DNA of 64,000 bases from JAAUTG01 sp964458705 (GCA_964458705.1 CAYWKD010000015.1:1-64000), one strand, 5' to 3'; counted from the first letter of the stretch, positions 25,450 through 35,240 are shown. A program made the numbers and translations. The notes: generated from the letters alone by a model not told the origin.

Positions 25450-26574
25450 TCATGTATCCTGAATATTATCATAAAACATTTTTTCTGCAATTTGAGAAAG
25501 TTGAACGCCCTTGTTTCTAAAATCATTAAACGACTGATAAACACGTTTTGCAAACGCATCGCGCTGTATAAACTCCTCTAAAATATCAGCAGTATATTTT
25601 CTTAACGCTTGCAGTACTTCTTCTGGAAAGCGTCTAATTTCTACGGATGCTTCGTTTTGTATGATAGAAAGATATTCATTATTTTTTGCCTCAAACTCTG
25701 AAAGCACCCAGTGATTTATGGCTAATGCTGCGTATTCAATAATTGCTTGAAGATCAGAAGGCAATTTCTCAAAACGTTCTTTATTGACGATCAATTCCAG
25801 TACTGTTCCGGGTTCATGCCAACCTGGCGTGTAGTAATATTCAGCAATTTGATGAAAGCCCATTAAGTAATCGTGATACGGTCCGATCCATTCCGTGGCA
25901 TCTATTACTCCTCGCTCTAAGCCTGTATAAATTTCTCCTCCAGCCAACAGCACTGGCGTTCCGCCTGCTCTTTCCAATACTTTTCCGCCCAATCCCGGCA
26001 TACGCATTTTCAAGCCTTTAAAATCAGCAATGCTATTGATTGCTCTGTTGAACCATCCACCCATTTGTACCCCTGTATTGCCAAACGGCATGGGAATTAG
26101 ATTAAACGGTGCGTATAGTTCTTTCCATAGATTCCAGCCCTCGCCGTTCATGATCCAGGCATTCATTTGTTGAGCATTCATACCAAATGGAACGGTTGCA
26201 AAAAATTGAGCAGCAGGCACTTTACCAGACCAGTAGTAGGCTGCACCACTTGCCATTTCTGCTGCACCAGTACGAACCGTATCGAAGCATTCCAAAGCAG
26301 GCACTAGCTCACCAGCACCATATACTTGTATCTGCATTCTTCCACCTGACATTACTTCGACCATTTTGGCAAATTTATTAGCTCCCTCCCCTACTGCTGG
26401 AAAATTTGGTGGCCATGTTGTTACCATTTTCCATTTATATTGCTTGTTGCTAGTAGTGCTTGGGCTGTTGCTATGCTGTGCTTGTGATTTGCCCGTTAGT
26501 GCTCTAATCGCAAAAGGTGCACTAATAGTAGTCAGTGCTAGTCCTTTAAAGAAATTTTTCCTCGAAATTCCCAT
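25450..26574 (-). CDS. TRAP transporter solute-binding protein, TakP-like
   Basis: A 374-residue periplasmic binding protein. The N-terminus SRKNFFKGLALTTISAPFAIRALTG resembles a Tat signal with an RK rather than RR pair. The mature part has TTWPPNFPAVGEGANKFA, FKGLKMRMPGLGGKVLERAGGTPVLLAGGEIYTGLERGVIDATEWIGPYHDYLMGF and WHEPGTVLE, typical of the TakP/DctP family where an Arg in RMPGLGG binds the substrate carboxylate and the Glu-Trp region binds a cation or keto-acid salt. No DctQ/DctM membrane genes are adjacent, so it is an orphan; likely ligand an alpha-keto or organic acid. Confidence 0.87.
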   Translation of the reverse strand: MGISRKNFFKGLALTTISAPFAIRALTGKSQAQHSNSPSTTSNKQYKWKMVTTWPPNFPAVGEGANKFAKMVEVMSGGRMQIQVYGAGELVPALECFDTVRTGAAEMASGAAYYWSGKVPAAQFFATVPFGMNAQQMNAWIMNGEGWNLWKELYAPFNLIPMPFGNTGVQMGGWFNRAINSIADFKGLKMRMPGLGGKVLERAGGTPVLLAGGEIYTGLERGVIDATEWIGPYHDYLMGFHQIAEYYYTPGWHEPGTVLELIVNKERFEKLPSDLQAIIEYAALAINHWVLSEFEAKNNEYLSIIQNEASVEIRRFPEEVLQALRKYTADILEEFIQRDAFAKRVYQSFNDFRNKGVQLSQIAEKMFYDNIQDT

Positions 26575-26717
26575 GATAGTTGTTCATCAGTACTCAAAAG
26601 TTATTTGTCCAACTGAAAATAGGTGTTTTTACTGAAAGTGAGTAGCTTTGAGTTTGTTAATTTTAAATAATTAAACCGCTATATCAGTTCCACTGCTGAG
26701 GCGGATAGCAAAGAAAG

Positions 26718-27851
26718 ATGAGTACACTAAAATTATCAGACTATATAGATATTGAAGCGAATAAGAAAATTTATGAGGATTTCGATCCAGAATATGCTGA
26801 AAATATCGTAAAAAATGTCATGAGCTTGCTCAATGAGGTTTATTTCAGGATACAATTTATCAATTTCGATCAGCCTATTGAACGCAATAACCAGAATGCG
26901 CCAGTCATTTTGGCTAGTAACCACTCTGGCAGAGCCATTCCGTGGGATGCCATTTCATTTATGTCGGGAATGCTCAAAAAATTCAACTATGACCATAGTA
27001 AAGTCTGCCGCACTTTAATTGCCCCAGTACTCTCAAAAGTTGGCGTAATGCTACCCTACTGCCTACCTAACTTTTGGAAAAGATGTGGAGGTATAGATGC
27101 TAATTTTCACAACTTTGAGACTATGATGCACTATCCCGATGCCAACATACTAATTTATCCAGAAGGAATTCCTGGTATTGGCAAAGGCTTCAACCATAAA
27201 TATCAATTGCAACAATTATCTACTTCTTTTGTGCATATGAGCCTCAAATACAAAACAGACATTGTGCCGTTTGCCACTATCAATGCTGAGTATATTAACC
27301 CTTGGATGTACTCCATAAAGCCAGTCAACTGGATAGTAAAGAGATTAACAGGCATTCCCTTTTTACCGATCGGTATTTTAACAATTATGCTGCTGCTGCA
27401 ACCTTGGTTTTTCTATTTGGCTTTTCCTGCCAAAGTAACTTTTGTGAAAGGTAAACGAATTCGCTATCAAGATTTATCCGACAAGTCTTTTAAAGATTTA
27501 TCAAGAAAAGAAATTGAGCGCATTCGAGATCGAGTGCATCAGCAAATGCAGGCGGAATTAGAAGAAGCTGTCCAACAATTTGGCGAGCGACCGTTCAACT
27601 GGATGGAGTTTTTTAAGACGGCATGGAAAAATTTTAAATATTTTCCATATTTTCTTCCATTTGCTTGGCCTTTTCTCTTTTCTGAGTTTCATTTACAATG
27701 GGAGAAAAATAGAAATGTAAATATTCAATACACTTGGACTACAATATTTAAGTTACTTTGGAAGCGACCAATTGTCTGGGCTTATTTTATTCCAATTATT
27801 GGTTGGCTACCAATTATCTTGTGGGCAAGAAAGGCAAATAGCAAGAACTAA
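26718..27851 (+). CDS. PlsC-like phospholipid acyltransferase
   Basis: A 377-residue LPLAT-family enzyme that would move an acyl chain onto a lysophospholipid or related acceptor. The acceptor motif is NHSGRAIPWD, with His and Asp seven residues apart rather than the usual four; YPEGIPGIGKGF is the phosphate-binding motif, and IVPFATINAEYINPWMY corresponds to the third block. Hydrophobic segments near 215-235 and near the C-terminus (WAYFIPIIGWLPIILW) suggest membrane attachment. The NHSG form occurs in a subgroup of bacterial acyltransferases of unclear acceptor. The gene is followed by a TonB-dependent receptor. Confidence 0.8.
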   Translation: MSTLKLSDYIDIEANKKIYEDFDPEYAENIVKNVMSLLNEVYFRIQFINFDQPIERNNQNAPVILASNHSGRAIPWDAISFMSGMLKKFNYDHSKVCRTLIAPVLSKVGVMLPYCLPNFWKRCGGIDANFHNFETMMHYPDANILIYPEGIPGIGKGFNHKYQLQQLSTSFVHMSLKYKTDIVPFATINAEYINPWMYSIKPVNWIVKRLTGIPFLPIGILTIMLLLQPWFFYLAFPAKVTFVKGKRIRYQDLSDKSFKDLSRKEIERIRDRVHQQMQAELEEAVQQFGERPFNWMEFFKTAWKNFKYFPYFLPFAWPFLFSEFHLQWEKNRNVNIQYTWTTIFKLLWKRPIVWAYFIPIIGWLPIILWARKANSKN

Positions 27852-27944
27852 GACATTGGATTCCTTAAAATATATATTTGACGGGATTCACCTAGTAATC
27901 CCAACGATTTCAATATTAAACAAAACGAAAAAATACTTCGACCA

Positions 27945-30314
27945 ATGAAATATCTTTGGTTAGCACTATTTCTTGAACTGCTGTCAATTAGTTCATTTGC
28001 ACAGTCTGGAAAAGTAAAATGCACCGTTTTAGATGCCACTTCTGAGGCTCCGCTAAGTTATGCGACCATTCAATTAATGAATGCTGCCAATGACCAACTT
28101 ACAGATGGCGGCATGACAGATGCTATTGGAAAATTTGAGTTAGAAACAGTTTACGGCAACTACTATCTTTTGATAGACTTTATTGGTTATGAGCAAGTTA
28201 GAACCAAACCTTTTGAGTTGAATCAATTTAGTAAACTTTTTGATTTGGGCAGCATTTTGCTCACATCTACGGCAAAAGAATTAGAAGAAGTAGTGGTACA
28301 AGCAGAGAAAAGTAGCATGACAGTTGCTTTTGACAAAAAGGTGTTCAATGTTGGAAAAGACTTAGGAAATGCCGGTGGCTCAGCAGTTGATATCCTGAAT
28401 AATGTCCCAACAGTCATTGTAGATGGCAATGGAGCAGTAAAACTACGAGGCAGTAACAACGTGCGTATTCTTATAGATGGCAAGCCTTCGGCACTCGTAA
28501 GCTTTGAAGGTGGACAAGGACTGCAACAATTACAAGCCAGCATGATTGAGCGCATTGAGATTATTACAAACCCCTCCGCTCGCTACGAAGCAGAAGGTAT
28601 GGCAGGCATTATTAATATTGTCCTGAAAAAGAATCAAAAAAATGGCTTCAACGGTGCTTTTGAAGCTACAACAGGCTATCCACTCAATTTGGGTTTAGGA
28701 GCTAATATGAACTACCGTCACAAGCAAATTAATTTTTTTATCAATTATGGAATTAATTACCGCATTATCCCCAGCCAATACAGTATTTATCAAGAAGTTT
28801 ATGTCGATGATAGCACTTTTATTTCCACACAGGACTACGAAGGTGCTCATACTGGATTTTTTAATAATATTAAAGGTGGGGCAGATTTCTTCTTGACAGA
28901 GCAAGATATTTTTACATTCTCTTATTATTACAGTAGAGCCAAGGGAAATCGCTCAACGGACTTGCGCTATGAAGATTTCGTCAATAGCACAAATAATCCA
29001 CTCAACTATACACTTAGGACACAGGAAGAAGACGAAGTTGAGCCTATTTCTGAGTATGTGTTGAGTTACAAGAAGTTATTCAATCGAGAAGATCATGAGC
29101 TGAATGCAGAAATTCGCTATTTCGATCATTGGGAGGAGTCCGACCAAATTTATACGCAAAATACGTTTCATCCAGATGGTCAACCAGACAGGAATAAAGG
29201 CTTAATACAAAATTCCTTAAACGATGAATTTGAAACGCAATTATTAGCACAAGTAGATTACATCCATCCTTTTGGCGAAGAAGGAAAGTTTGAACTAGGG
29301 CTAAGAAATAGCTTTCGAGATATGAACAACGACTATATCGTGAGCGAACAAAATGAAAATGGTGTTTTTGAAGCCTTACCAGGGTTGGATAATAATTTTA
29401 TTTATAAGGAAAATATTAGTGCTGCTTATGGTATTTATGCCAATAAATTTCAGCGATTCTCTTATCAAGTTGGATTACGAGCAGAGTGGACAGGTATAGA
29501 AACAATTCTGGAAGATACTAATGAGAAGAATCCTCGAAGCTACGCTAATCTTTTTCCAAGTGCTCATATTAGCTACAAGCTGCCCAACGACCATGCGCTA
29601 CAATTGAGTTATAGTTATCGAATTCGCCGACCTGTTTACAATGACTTGAGTCCTTATGTAACTTTTTCAGACAACCGGAATTTTTTTAGTGGTAATCCTG
29701 ACCTGAATCCAGAATTTAGCAATGTCGTTGAATTAGGTCATATTAAATATTTCAATAAAGGCTCAATTGCCTCTACAGTTTACTATCGACATACTGACGA
29801 TAAAATTGAACAGCTACGAATAGTGAATCAGGATGGCTTTTCTAATACTCAGCCATACAACTTAGTTCGTGAAGATGCCTATGGATTAGAATTGATTACT
29901 AGCCTGAAAGCGGCTGCATGGTGGAAGTTGGATTGGAGTTTAAATCTATTTGGTGCAACAATTGACGGCAGCAACATTGATGAAGGTTTTACAGCAGAAA
30001 CCTTTAGTTGGTTTACGCGCGCCACATCAAGATTCATAATGCCCAAAAGTACAACCATACAACTCAGGGTTAATTACGAAGCCCCTCAAAATATTGCACA
30101 AGGAAAGCGTAAATCCCTCTACTACCTAGACCTAGCTATCAATAAAAAGATATGGAACGACAAAGGTGCTATCAATCTCAACATAACGGATATTTTGAAT
30201 TCTCGCATCACACGAACCATTCTCGAAAGCACAACTTTTCTAACAGAAAGAGACCACCAATGGATACAAAGACAAATCAATTTGACTTTGAGCTATAAAA
30301 TCAACCAAGGCTAA
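27945..30314 (+). CDS. TonB-dependent receptor, outer-membrane beta-barrel family
   Basis: A 789-residue outer-membrane protein. The signal peptide ends SSFAQ; residues ~22-115 are a carboxypeptidase-regulatory-like beta-sandwich (KVKCTVLDATSEAPLSYATIQL). The plug follows with DILNNVPTVIVDGNGAVKLRGSNNVRILIDGKP and IERIEIITNPSARYEAEGMAGIINIVLKK. The remainder is a barrel ending in NLTLSYKINQG. This is the OMP_b-brl family common in Bacteroidota, distinct from SusC: shorter and without an adjacent SusD. The ligand is unknown. A T-run follows the stop codon. Confidence 0.9.
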   Translation: MKYLWLALFLELLSISSFAQSGKVKCTVLDATSEAPLSYATIQLMNAANDQLTDGGMTDAIGKFELETVYGNYYLLIDFIGYEQVRTKPFELNQFSKLFDLGSILLTSTAKELEEVVVQAEKSSMTVAFDKKVFNVGKDLGNAGGSAVDILNNVPTVIVDGNGAVKLRGSNNVRILIDGKPSALVSFEGGQGLQQLQASMIERIEIITNPSARYEAEGMAGIINIVLKKNQKNGFNGAFEATTGYPLNLGLGANMNYRHKQINFFINYGINYRIIPSQYSIYQEVYVDDSTFISTQDYEGAHTGFFNNIKGGADFFLTEQDIFTFSYYYSRAKGNRSTDLRYEDFVNSTNNPLNYTLRTQEEDEVEPISEYVLSYKKLFNREDHELNAEIRYFDHWEESDQIYTQNTFHPDGQPDRNKGLIQNSLNDEFETQLLAQVDYIHPFGEEGKFELGLRNSFRDMNNDYIVSEQNENGVFEALPGLDNNFIYKENISAAYGIYANKFQRFSYQVGLRAEWTGIETILEDTNEKNPRSYANLFPSAHISYKLPNDHALQLSYSYRIRRPVYNDLSPYVTFSDNRNFFSGNPDLNPEFSNVVELGHIKYFNKGSIASTVYYRHTDDKIEQLRIVNQDGFSNTQPYNLVREDAYGLELITSLKAAAWWKLDWSLNLFGATIDGSNIDEGFTAETFSWFTRATSRFIMPKSTTIQLRVNYEAPQNIAQGKRKSLYYLDLAINKKIWNDKGAINLNITDILNSRITRTILESTTFLTERDHQWIQRQINLTLSYKINQG

Positions 30315-30355
30315 TTTTTTTTTGTTAATTTCTGAGACTTTAAAGTTGAAAATTG

Positions 30356-30363
30356 TACTTTTG
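30356..30363 (+). promoter_or_regulatory. Candidate -7 promoter element for the CAU tRNA
   Basis: TACTTTTG fits TAnnTTTG 42 bases before the tRNA. No clear -33 element is present, so it is a partial match. Confidence 0.4.
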
Positions 30364-30405
30364 CTATCTATTATTTGTAGGTTAATATGCACGTCTTTGT
30401 GAAAA

Positions 30406-30479
30406 GGTCCTATAGCTCAGTTGGTTAGAGCACCTGACTCATAATCAGGGGGTCCATGGTTCAAGCCCATGTGGGACCA
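30406..30479 (+). tRNA. tRNA with CAU anticodon (elongator Met or lysidine-Ile2)
   Basis: A full cloverleaf: acceptor GGTCCTA/TGGGACC, D-arm GCTC-AGTTGGTTA-GAGC, anticodon stem CCTGA/TCAGG with loop CTCATAA, T-arm CATGG-TTCAAGC-CCATG, discriminator A; CCA is not encoded. Initiator features (unpaired 1-72, three G-C pairs at the anticodon stem base) are absent. CAU may be read as Met, or as Ile AUA if modified by TilS; the TTCAAG T-loop is reminiscent of E. coli tRNA-Ile2, but I cannot decide. Confidence 0.93.
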
Positions 30480-30483
30480 CTTA

Positions 30484-30532
30484 GAATAAATAAAGCCTCA
30501 CGACTTGTTAAGTTGTGAGGCTTTATTTATTC
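30484..30532 (+). terminator. Long hairpin terminator after the tRNA
   Basis: A stem of about 22 pairs with one mismatch (GAATAAATAAAGCCTCAC ... GTGAGGCTTTATTTATTC), loop near GTT, rich in A on the left arm and T on the right. A strong intrinsic terminator that works in either direction. Confidence 0.9.
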
Positions 30533-30693
30533 TTTAACGTTTTAGAAATTCTCAATACTAATCAATCGTAGATCATTACGACATCCTTAAATCTAAGTGT
30601 CGATCCGATACAAAGTTAAGTGTGTTCTGTGCTCACAGCAAAATATTGATTGTCAAAATTTTAATAATCCGTAATTTAAAATTGTATATTGAC

Positions 30694-32760
30694 TTATCTA
30701 CTCATTCCAATTCGTTCGCCATTTTTATATTTGACGATAAATGCACCGCTATATCCATTTTGCGAAGCCGTATTTAAAATGTCTTGCGCTTCTGCTTTGC
30801 TGCGAAAATCCCCTAGAAGCACTCTAGTCAATCCCTTATCACTAATGAACTCATAATCAATTCTACCTAGTTTTCTGACCGAGTCATAGCGCTTATCGTT
30901 TCGATTGAAGTTTGCCAATGCAATAATTTGTACTTTATAATAAGTGCCATTGAGCTTAGGTGCGTCCGTCCGAATTTTAAATGCTTCTGAATCAGTGCTT
31001 GGCGTGTAGGTGTATTCTGTTACGGTTTCCATAATTGGGCGACTCGATGGCTCAGAAATTGAAGCGTCTGAAGAAGGAGTTTCAGTATTGATAGGATTAA
31101 TAGCAGATGGAGTTGGGATAGAATTTTCTGGCGTACTGATGACACTATTTGAGCTTGTGTTACTATTGGGCTTGAGGTAAAGTGTCTCAATCTGAGCAGC
31201 AATATTGTTAGGATTAACAATCATTGTTGTTGGCTGGTAGCCTGCTTTATCTGCTATTATCTTGTAGGTCTGATTTTTAGCTAATTGAAAAAAATAGCTG
31301 CCATTATCAAAAACTTGGCGCTCTATTATTGCCGTTTGTTGGTCACTCACTATTTCATAGATTGAGACCTCGACTCCTTGCACAGGAATATTATTTAATT
31401 CATCATAAACAGTACCTTTAATTACGACAGATGATGGCTCACCTGTAATTTTGAACTCAAAAATATCTTCATGCGCCGAGGTCATTTTATTTGGAGGATA
31501 GGTTCTATTTGATACAAAAAACCCACCATCTCCATAGCGATTCTCAACGTAGAAGTAGTCATCTGCACCAGAATTGAAAGGACTACCAAGATTGTTTGGT
31601 TTTTCCCAAATAGAACGATTACCCTTAATTTTAAAAATATCTAAGCCTCCCATTCCAATATGTCCGTCGGAACTGAAGTAGAGTATTCCATCTTTTACAT
31701 CAAAAAATGGTGTCAGTTCATTGTTGGCGGTATTTACTTTTGCGCCTGCATTGCGTGGTGGATCAAAGTTGAATCCTTCGTCACTCATTTCTCTACTTGT
31801 GTACCATATATCCATACCACCTTGACCACCTGTACGATTGGAGGCAAAATAAAGTATCTCTTTATCTCCATCTTGAATCACCGAAGGTTGAGTGGAAGTG
31901 ATGCCTTCTTGATTGATGGTTTCAGGTAGTCGTTCAGGCGCACCCCAAAGTGTGCCATTTTTCTGTGTTACATATATTTCACATCGTGTCGTTAGGTAGC
32001 CCCAGTTTTCGACTGATTTACAAACGGTGAAGTAAATGCGTTTTTCATCGGATGTATAAGTAGCATTACAGACGTGATGATCCTCTAGGCTGGTAAACTG
32101 TGCTGGAACTACCACACCGTCCCAACTGCGGAAGCCTTTGCTCGTTTCAAATATCTTTGCTTTCCCCATTTTGGTAGAAGAAAAAAGTATTCTTTCATTT
32201 CCGAAAGGAGTAGGCGCAAACTCTGTAAATTCAGAGTTGATAATTTTATCAGCATGTGTGATCCGCACTTCTCGATTAGGATTGGCTTGATATTCTTTAG
32301 CCTTTTCGCAGCCTTCTAACTCCATCATGGCTCTAGCTACAAGATTAGCAGCATCCTCATCTGTATAGTTGTTGGCAAAATCGCGAAAGGTCTCCACTGC
32401 CAACTCATACTGTTCATTTTGTTTCAAGGCAAGTGCGTAGTTTAGCTTGGCTTTTGGGTATTTTTTTGTTTGATCTTTTATAAATCCAAAGGCTTCAATT
32501 GCTTTTTCATAGTCCTTTACAATAAAATAGCAAGTTCCCGCTTGTTGAATAAGGTCTAACTTTTTAGGTTTTTTTAGCCAAGCTTGTTCAAAATGTATAG
32601 CTGCTTTTGCATACTGTGATTCAGCATACATTTCTTCTGCATAATTTCGATGTTTTTTCCATTTCCAGTTGCTTGTGTCTTCTTCGGAAAGTTTCGATTG
32701 GGCATAGCCTTGATAGGTTATAAAGGACAAGGTTAGGTATATAATAAGCAGTCGTGGCAT
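30694..32760 (-). CDS. PorE-like envelope scaffold: TPR, PD40 propeller, carboxypeptidase-regulatory domain and SPOR domain
   Basis: Start at ATG 32760 (MPRLLIIY), giving a signal peptide ending GYAQ; seven codons upstream are open but unsuitable. Mature order: TPR repeats at ~20-150 (YAESQYAKAAIHFEQAW, FIVKDYEKAIEAFGFI); a PD40/WD40-like propeller at ~170-440 (ERILFSSTKMGKAKIFE, LYFASNRTGGQGGMDIWY, LYFSSDGHIGMGGLDIFK); a regulatory beta-sandwich at ~450-530 (VIKGTVYDELNNIPVQGVEV); a Ser/Thr/Pro linker; and a C-terminal SPOR domain (YYKVQIIALANF, GLTRVLLGDFRSKAEAQDILN). The first three domains match the T9SS component PorE, but PorE ends in OmpA. Both end domains bind peptidoglycan. Confidence 0.82.
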   Translation of the reverse strand: MPRLLIIYLTLSFITYQGYAQSKLSEEDTSNWKWKKHRNYAEEMYAESQYAKAAIHFEQAWLKKPKKLDLIQQAGTCYFIVKDYEKAIEAFGFIKDQTKKYPKAKLNYALALKQNEQYELAVETFRDFANNYTDEDAANLVARAMMELEGCEKAKEYQANPNREVRITHADKIINSEFTEFAPTPFGNERILFSSTKMGKAKIFETSKGFRSWDGVVVPAQFTSLEDHHVCNATYTSDEKRIYFTVCKSVENWGYLTTRCEIYVTQKNGTLWGAPERLPETINQEGITSTQPSVIQDGDKEILYFASNRTGGQGGMDIWYTSREMSDEGFNFDPPRNAGAKVNTANNELTPFFDVKDGILYFSSDGHIGMGGLDIFKIKGNRSIWEKPNNLGSPFNSGADDYFYVENRYGDGGFFVSNRTYPPNKMTSAHEDIFEFKITGEPSSVVIKGTVYDELNNIPVQGVEVSIYEIVSDQQTAIIERQVFDNGSYFFQLAKNQTYKIIADKAGYQPTTMIVNPNNIAAQIETLYLKPNSNTSSNSVISTPENSIPTPSAINPINTETPSSDASISEPSSRPIMETVTEYTYTPSTDSEAFKIRTDAPKLNGTYYKVQIIALANFNRNDKRYDSVRKLGRIDYEFISDKGLTRVLLGDFRSKAEAQDILNTASQNGYSGAFIVKYKNGERIGMSR

Positions 32761-32897
32761 ATAGCAATGTTTTAGTGGCAATTGACCTATAATGTGAGTA
32801 ATTAACTTGAGAAAGAATTACAAATAATTAAAATTTTGATAATCAATACTTTACTGTAAACACAAAGTACACTTAAATTTGTATTGGCACTTAATAA

Positions 32898-33476
32898 TCA
32901 GCCATTTGATTTATTTAACACCAAATCAATTATAGTAGAAAAATACTTGTGTTCTAATAATCGTACTTTTTCAGCGATTTCTTCTGGCGTATTACTTTTA
33001 TCTATTTTACAACTTGCTTGAAAAATGGTTGCACCTTCATCGTATTGTTCGTTAACATAGTGAATAGTGATGCCAGACAGTGGTTCATTTGCTTTTTTTA
33101 TGGCTTGATGTACTTTTATACCATACATTCCTTTACCGCCGTACTTAGGTAATAACGCTGGATGAATGTTAACTATTTTTTGCGTATATGCTTTCACTAA
33201 ATAAGAGGGAATTAACCACAAGAATCCAGCTAATACAATAAAATCAATTTGAAATTGCTTAAATTCATTCAGAATTTGATCGGTATCATATAAAGATGAA
33301 CGATTGATAACGAGCGAAGAAATACTTTCTCTTTCAGCAATATTCAAGACAGGAGCATTGGGTCTATTGGTAACAATTAATTGTATGTTTACCTCCTCTC
33401 GCTCCCTGAAATAGTCAATAATTTTTTGTGCATTACTTCCTGTCCCAGAAGCAAAAATTGCAATGTTTTTAGGCAT
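32898..33476 (-). CDS. purN: Phosphoribosylglycinamide formyltransferase
   Basis: Transfers a formyl group from 10-formyl-tetrahydrofolate to glycinamide ribonucleotide, step three of purine synthesis. The 192 residues include IAIFASGTGSNAQKII (phosphoribosyl-binding), GFLWLIPSYLV, and the catalytic set NIHPALLPKYGGKGMYG (Asn, His) with EQYDEGATIF (Asp). Normal length. It stands between two exported-protein genes on the minus strand with no other pur gene. Confidence 0.93.
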   Translation of the reverse strand: MPKNIAIFASGTGSNAQKIIDYFREREEVNIQLIVTNRPNAPVLNIAERESISSLVINRSSLYDTDQILNEFKQFQIDFIVLAGFLWLIPSYLVKAYTQKIVNIHPALLPKYGGKGMYGIKVHQAIKKANEPLSGITIHYVNEQYDEGATIFQASCKIDKSNTPEEIAEKVRLLEHKYFSTIIDLVLNKSNG

Positions 33477-33513
33477 CTTTTTTAGCGTTATTTCTACGAA
33501 TTTAGTTAATACC

Positions 33514-35103
33514 CTAATTGCCGAACTCTAATTTCCCAAACCTAAACTGCTTTCCCAATTCCCCATAAATTACCATTGATTTTCTTCCTATTTGTTTGCA
33601 TACTTTAGGGCGCGTTACTAAATCAACTTCACGATTGGGAAAAAGTGGTGCAATATTCCAATCTCCTTCTTTATTTACCTCTACTAATGCAACAACTGAA
33701 TTGCGTCCATCGAAATTATAAATTCGGTTTTGGTTGTCATTATCAAAGTTGCGGCGATTATCATTGAAGATAAGGTAAATTTTATCTCGTACAATGGACA
33801 TAGCATAACTAGAAAAATAGCCATCGTCATTCATGGTTACTTGTCGTTTTGGAATACGTGTTGCCCACTCAATTGTACCATCAGGGCGAATATTCACAAT
33901 AATGATATCATTGTAATGATAAAAATAATCATACCTGAATGTACCGTACCAGAAGTCTCTATAGCTTCGCTCATAAACATAATACTGCTCTCCGATCATC
34001 AATGCACCACCATCACTCCTCAGAATGAGTTCATCCAGTGCAAAGCGATACAGTTCTGGTGCTCGGTTGGTATTGCCAGTTCGCTCTGCATCTCTAGCAC
34101 GCTCTTTCTGGCGATCCGAGTAAAACTCTGTTAAAAACTCAAAGTCGAAGGATTTTTGATTTTGGTTGTAAACTTCTTTAGTTTGAGCATTGATTCTGAA
34201 AAAATACGTACCTTTTACACTTGAAGTTCCTTTTTTAGAATAAAATCCTGAGCAGATCAAATCGCCATTGTTGGCTACTTGGAACGTCAAATCAGTAATA
34301 AAATCTTCCTTTAGACCAATGCGATATTCATCTGATTTCCCCCCCTGACTATTGTAAGCTAAAATAACATATTGATAATTTGGTTGCCCCGCTCGTTTTG
34401 CTTTTGCTTTATCTTGATAAATAATTCCAAGCAAGTAAACATTCCCCTTTTTGTCCACTTTATAATCTTCTACAGAAAAAACCTCATCGTTGTAGGGCAA
34501 AACAATATCGTCTGTCCATAGTGGTTCAAATTGCTGATCAAAAACTGCCAGTTTAAATCGCTCTGGTGTCCCTTTTTCATAGGGTAATTGCTGAAAAATG
34601 AGAAGTTTAGAGCTGTCTATTGACTGAGCCATATCAAACTCGCCCTCGCGAATCAAATTCCTAGTCTCGAACGAACCAATCATCTCTAAGTCTCTGTCGC
34701 TGATGCTTAAACGTTGCTTGTCAATGCGCTGTTTGAATAAATAGTTCTGCTTTTTCGCTTGATTGTGAAAAGAAGTTAATAAATAAAATTCGTTGTTTAA
34801 CCTGAGGATTCGCTCAAACTTGCGTTTTTTATTATTGTATTTGAGATCAAATTCTCTCGCTTTCTTGAGATTCATGTTTTGATCATATAGCTCCATATAA
34901 ATACGGACTTGATCTGGGGAGTTCCCCTCTTTTATGCGTTGTGCATATAAACCTTCTGATGTGTTAGCAATGATACCTGTCAGCCGAGCATTGTTAGGTT
35001 CTTTTAATTGCTCTCCCCAGTTTACTTTAACATTAGGACGCTCAATCTGCCCCCACCCTATCTGAGTAACGAGTAATAATAAATATATAACTTCTTGTTT
35101 CAT
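33514..35103 (-). CDS. Exported protein of unknown function, propeller-like
   Basis: A 529-residue protein with a signal peptide ending QIGWGQ. It consists of repeated beta-strand units of about 45-55 residues, each with an aromatic/hydrophobic core (FERILRLNNEFYLLTSF, VYLLGIIYQDKAKAKRAGQPNYQYVILAYN, DLICSGFYSKKG, GALMIGEQYYVYERSYRDFWYGTFRYDYFYHYNDIIIVNI), which suggests a beta-propeller. Central Tyr/Phe-rich loops are notable. No sorting domain is present, so it is probably periplasmic or outer-membrane associated. I recognise no family; such proteins are widespread in Bacteroidota. It lies 37 bases upstream of purN. Confidence 0.65.
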   Translation of the reverse strand: MKQEVIYLLLLVTQIGWGQIERPNVKVNWGEQLKEPNNARLTGIIANTSEGLYAQRIKEGNSPDQVRIYMELYDQNMNLKKAREFDLKYNNKKRKFERILRLNNEFYLLTSFHNQAKKQNYLFKQRIDKQRLSISDRDLEMIGSFETRNLIREGEFDMAQSIDSSKLLIFQQLPYEKGTPERFKLAVFDQQFEPLWTDDIVLPYNDEVFSVEDYKVDKKGNVYLLGIIYQDKAKAKRAGQPNYQYVILAYNSQGGKSDEYRIGLKEDFITDLTFQVANNGDLICSGFYSKKGTSSVKGTYFFRINAQTKEVYNQNQKSFDFEFLTEFYSDRQKERARDAERTGNTNRAPELYRFALDELILRSDGGALMIGEQYYVYERSYRDFWYGTFRYDYFYHYNDIIIVNIRPDGTIEWATRIPKRQVTMNDDGYFSSYAMSIVRDKIYLIFNDNRRNFDNDNQNRIYNFDGRNSVVALVEVNKEGDWNIAPLFPNREVDLVTRPKVCKQIGRKSMVIYGELGKQFRFGKLEFGN

Positions 35104-35240
35104 TGTATAATTTCAAGTATTTAGAAAGTAAAGGTACACCTTTGAGTTTAGAGAATAAAAATGAAGCAACCACAAACCTAGGTAAACTGTTTCGGAAATA
35201 GCAAATACACAAATTTATCGGACGTTACAAACAAAAAAAT

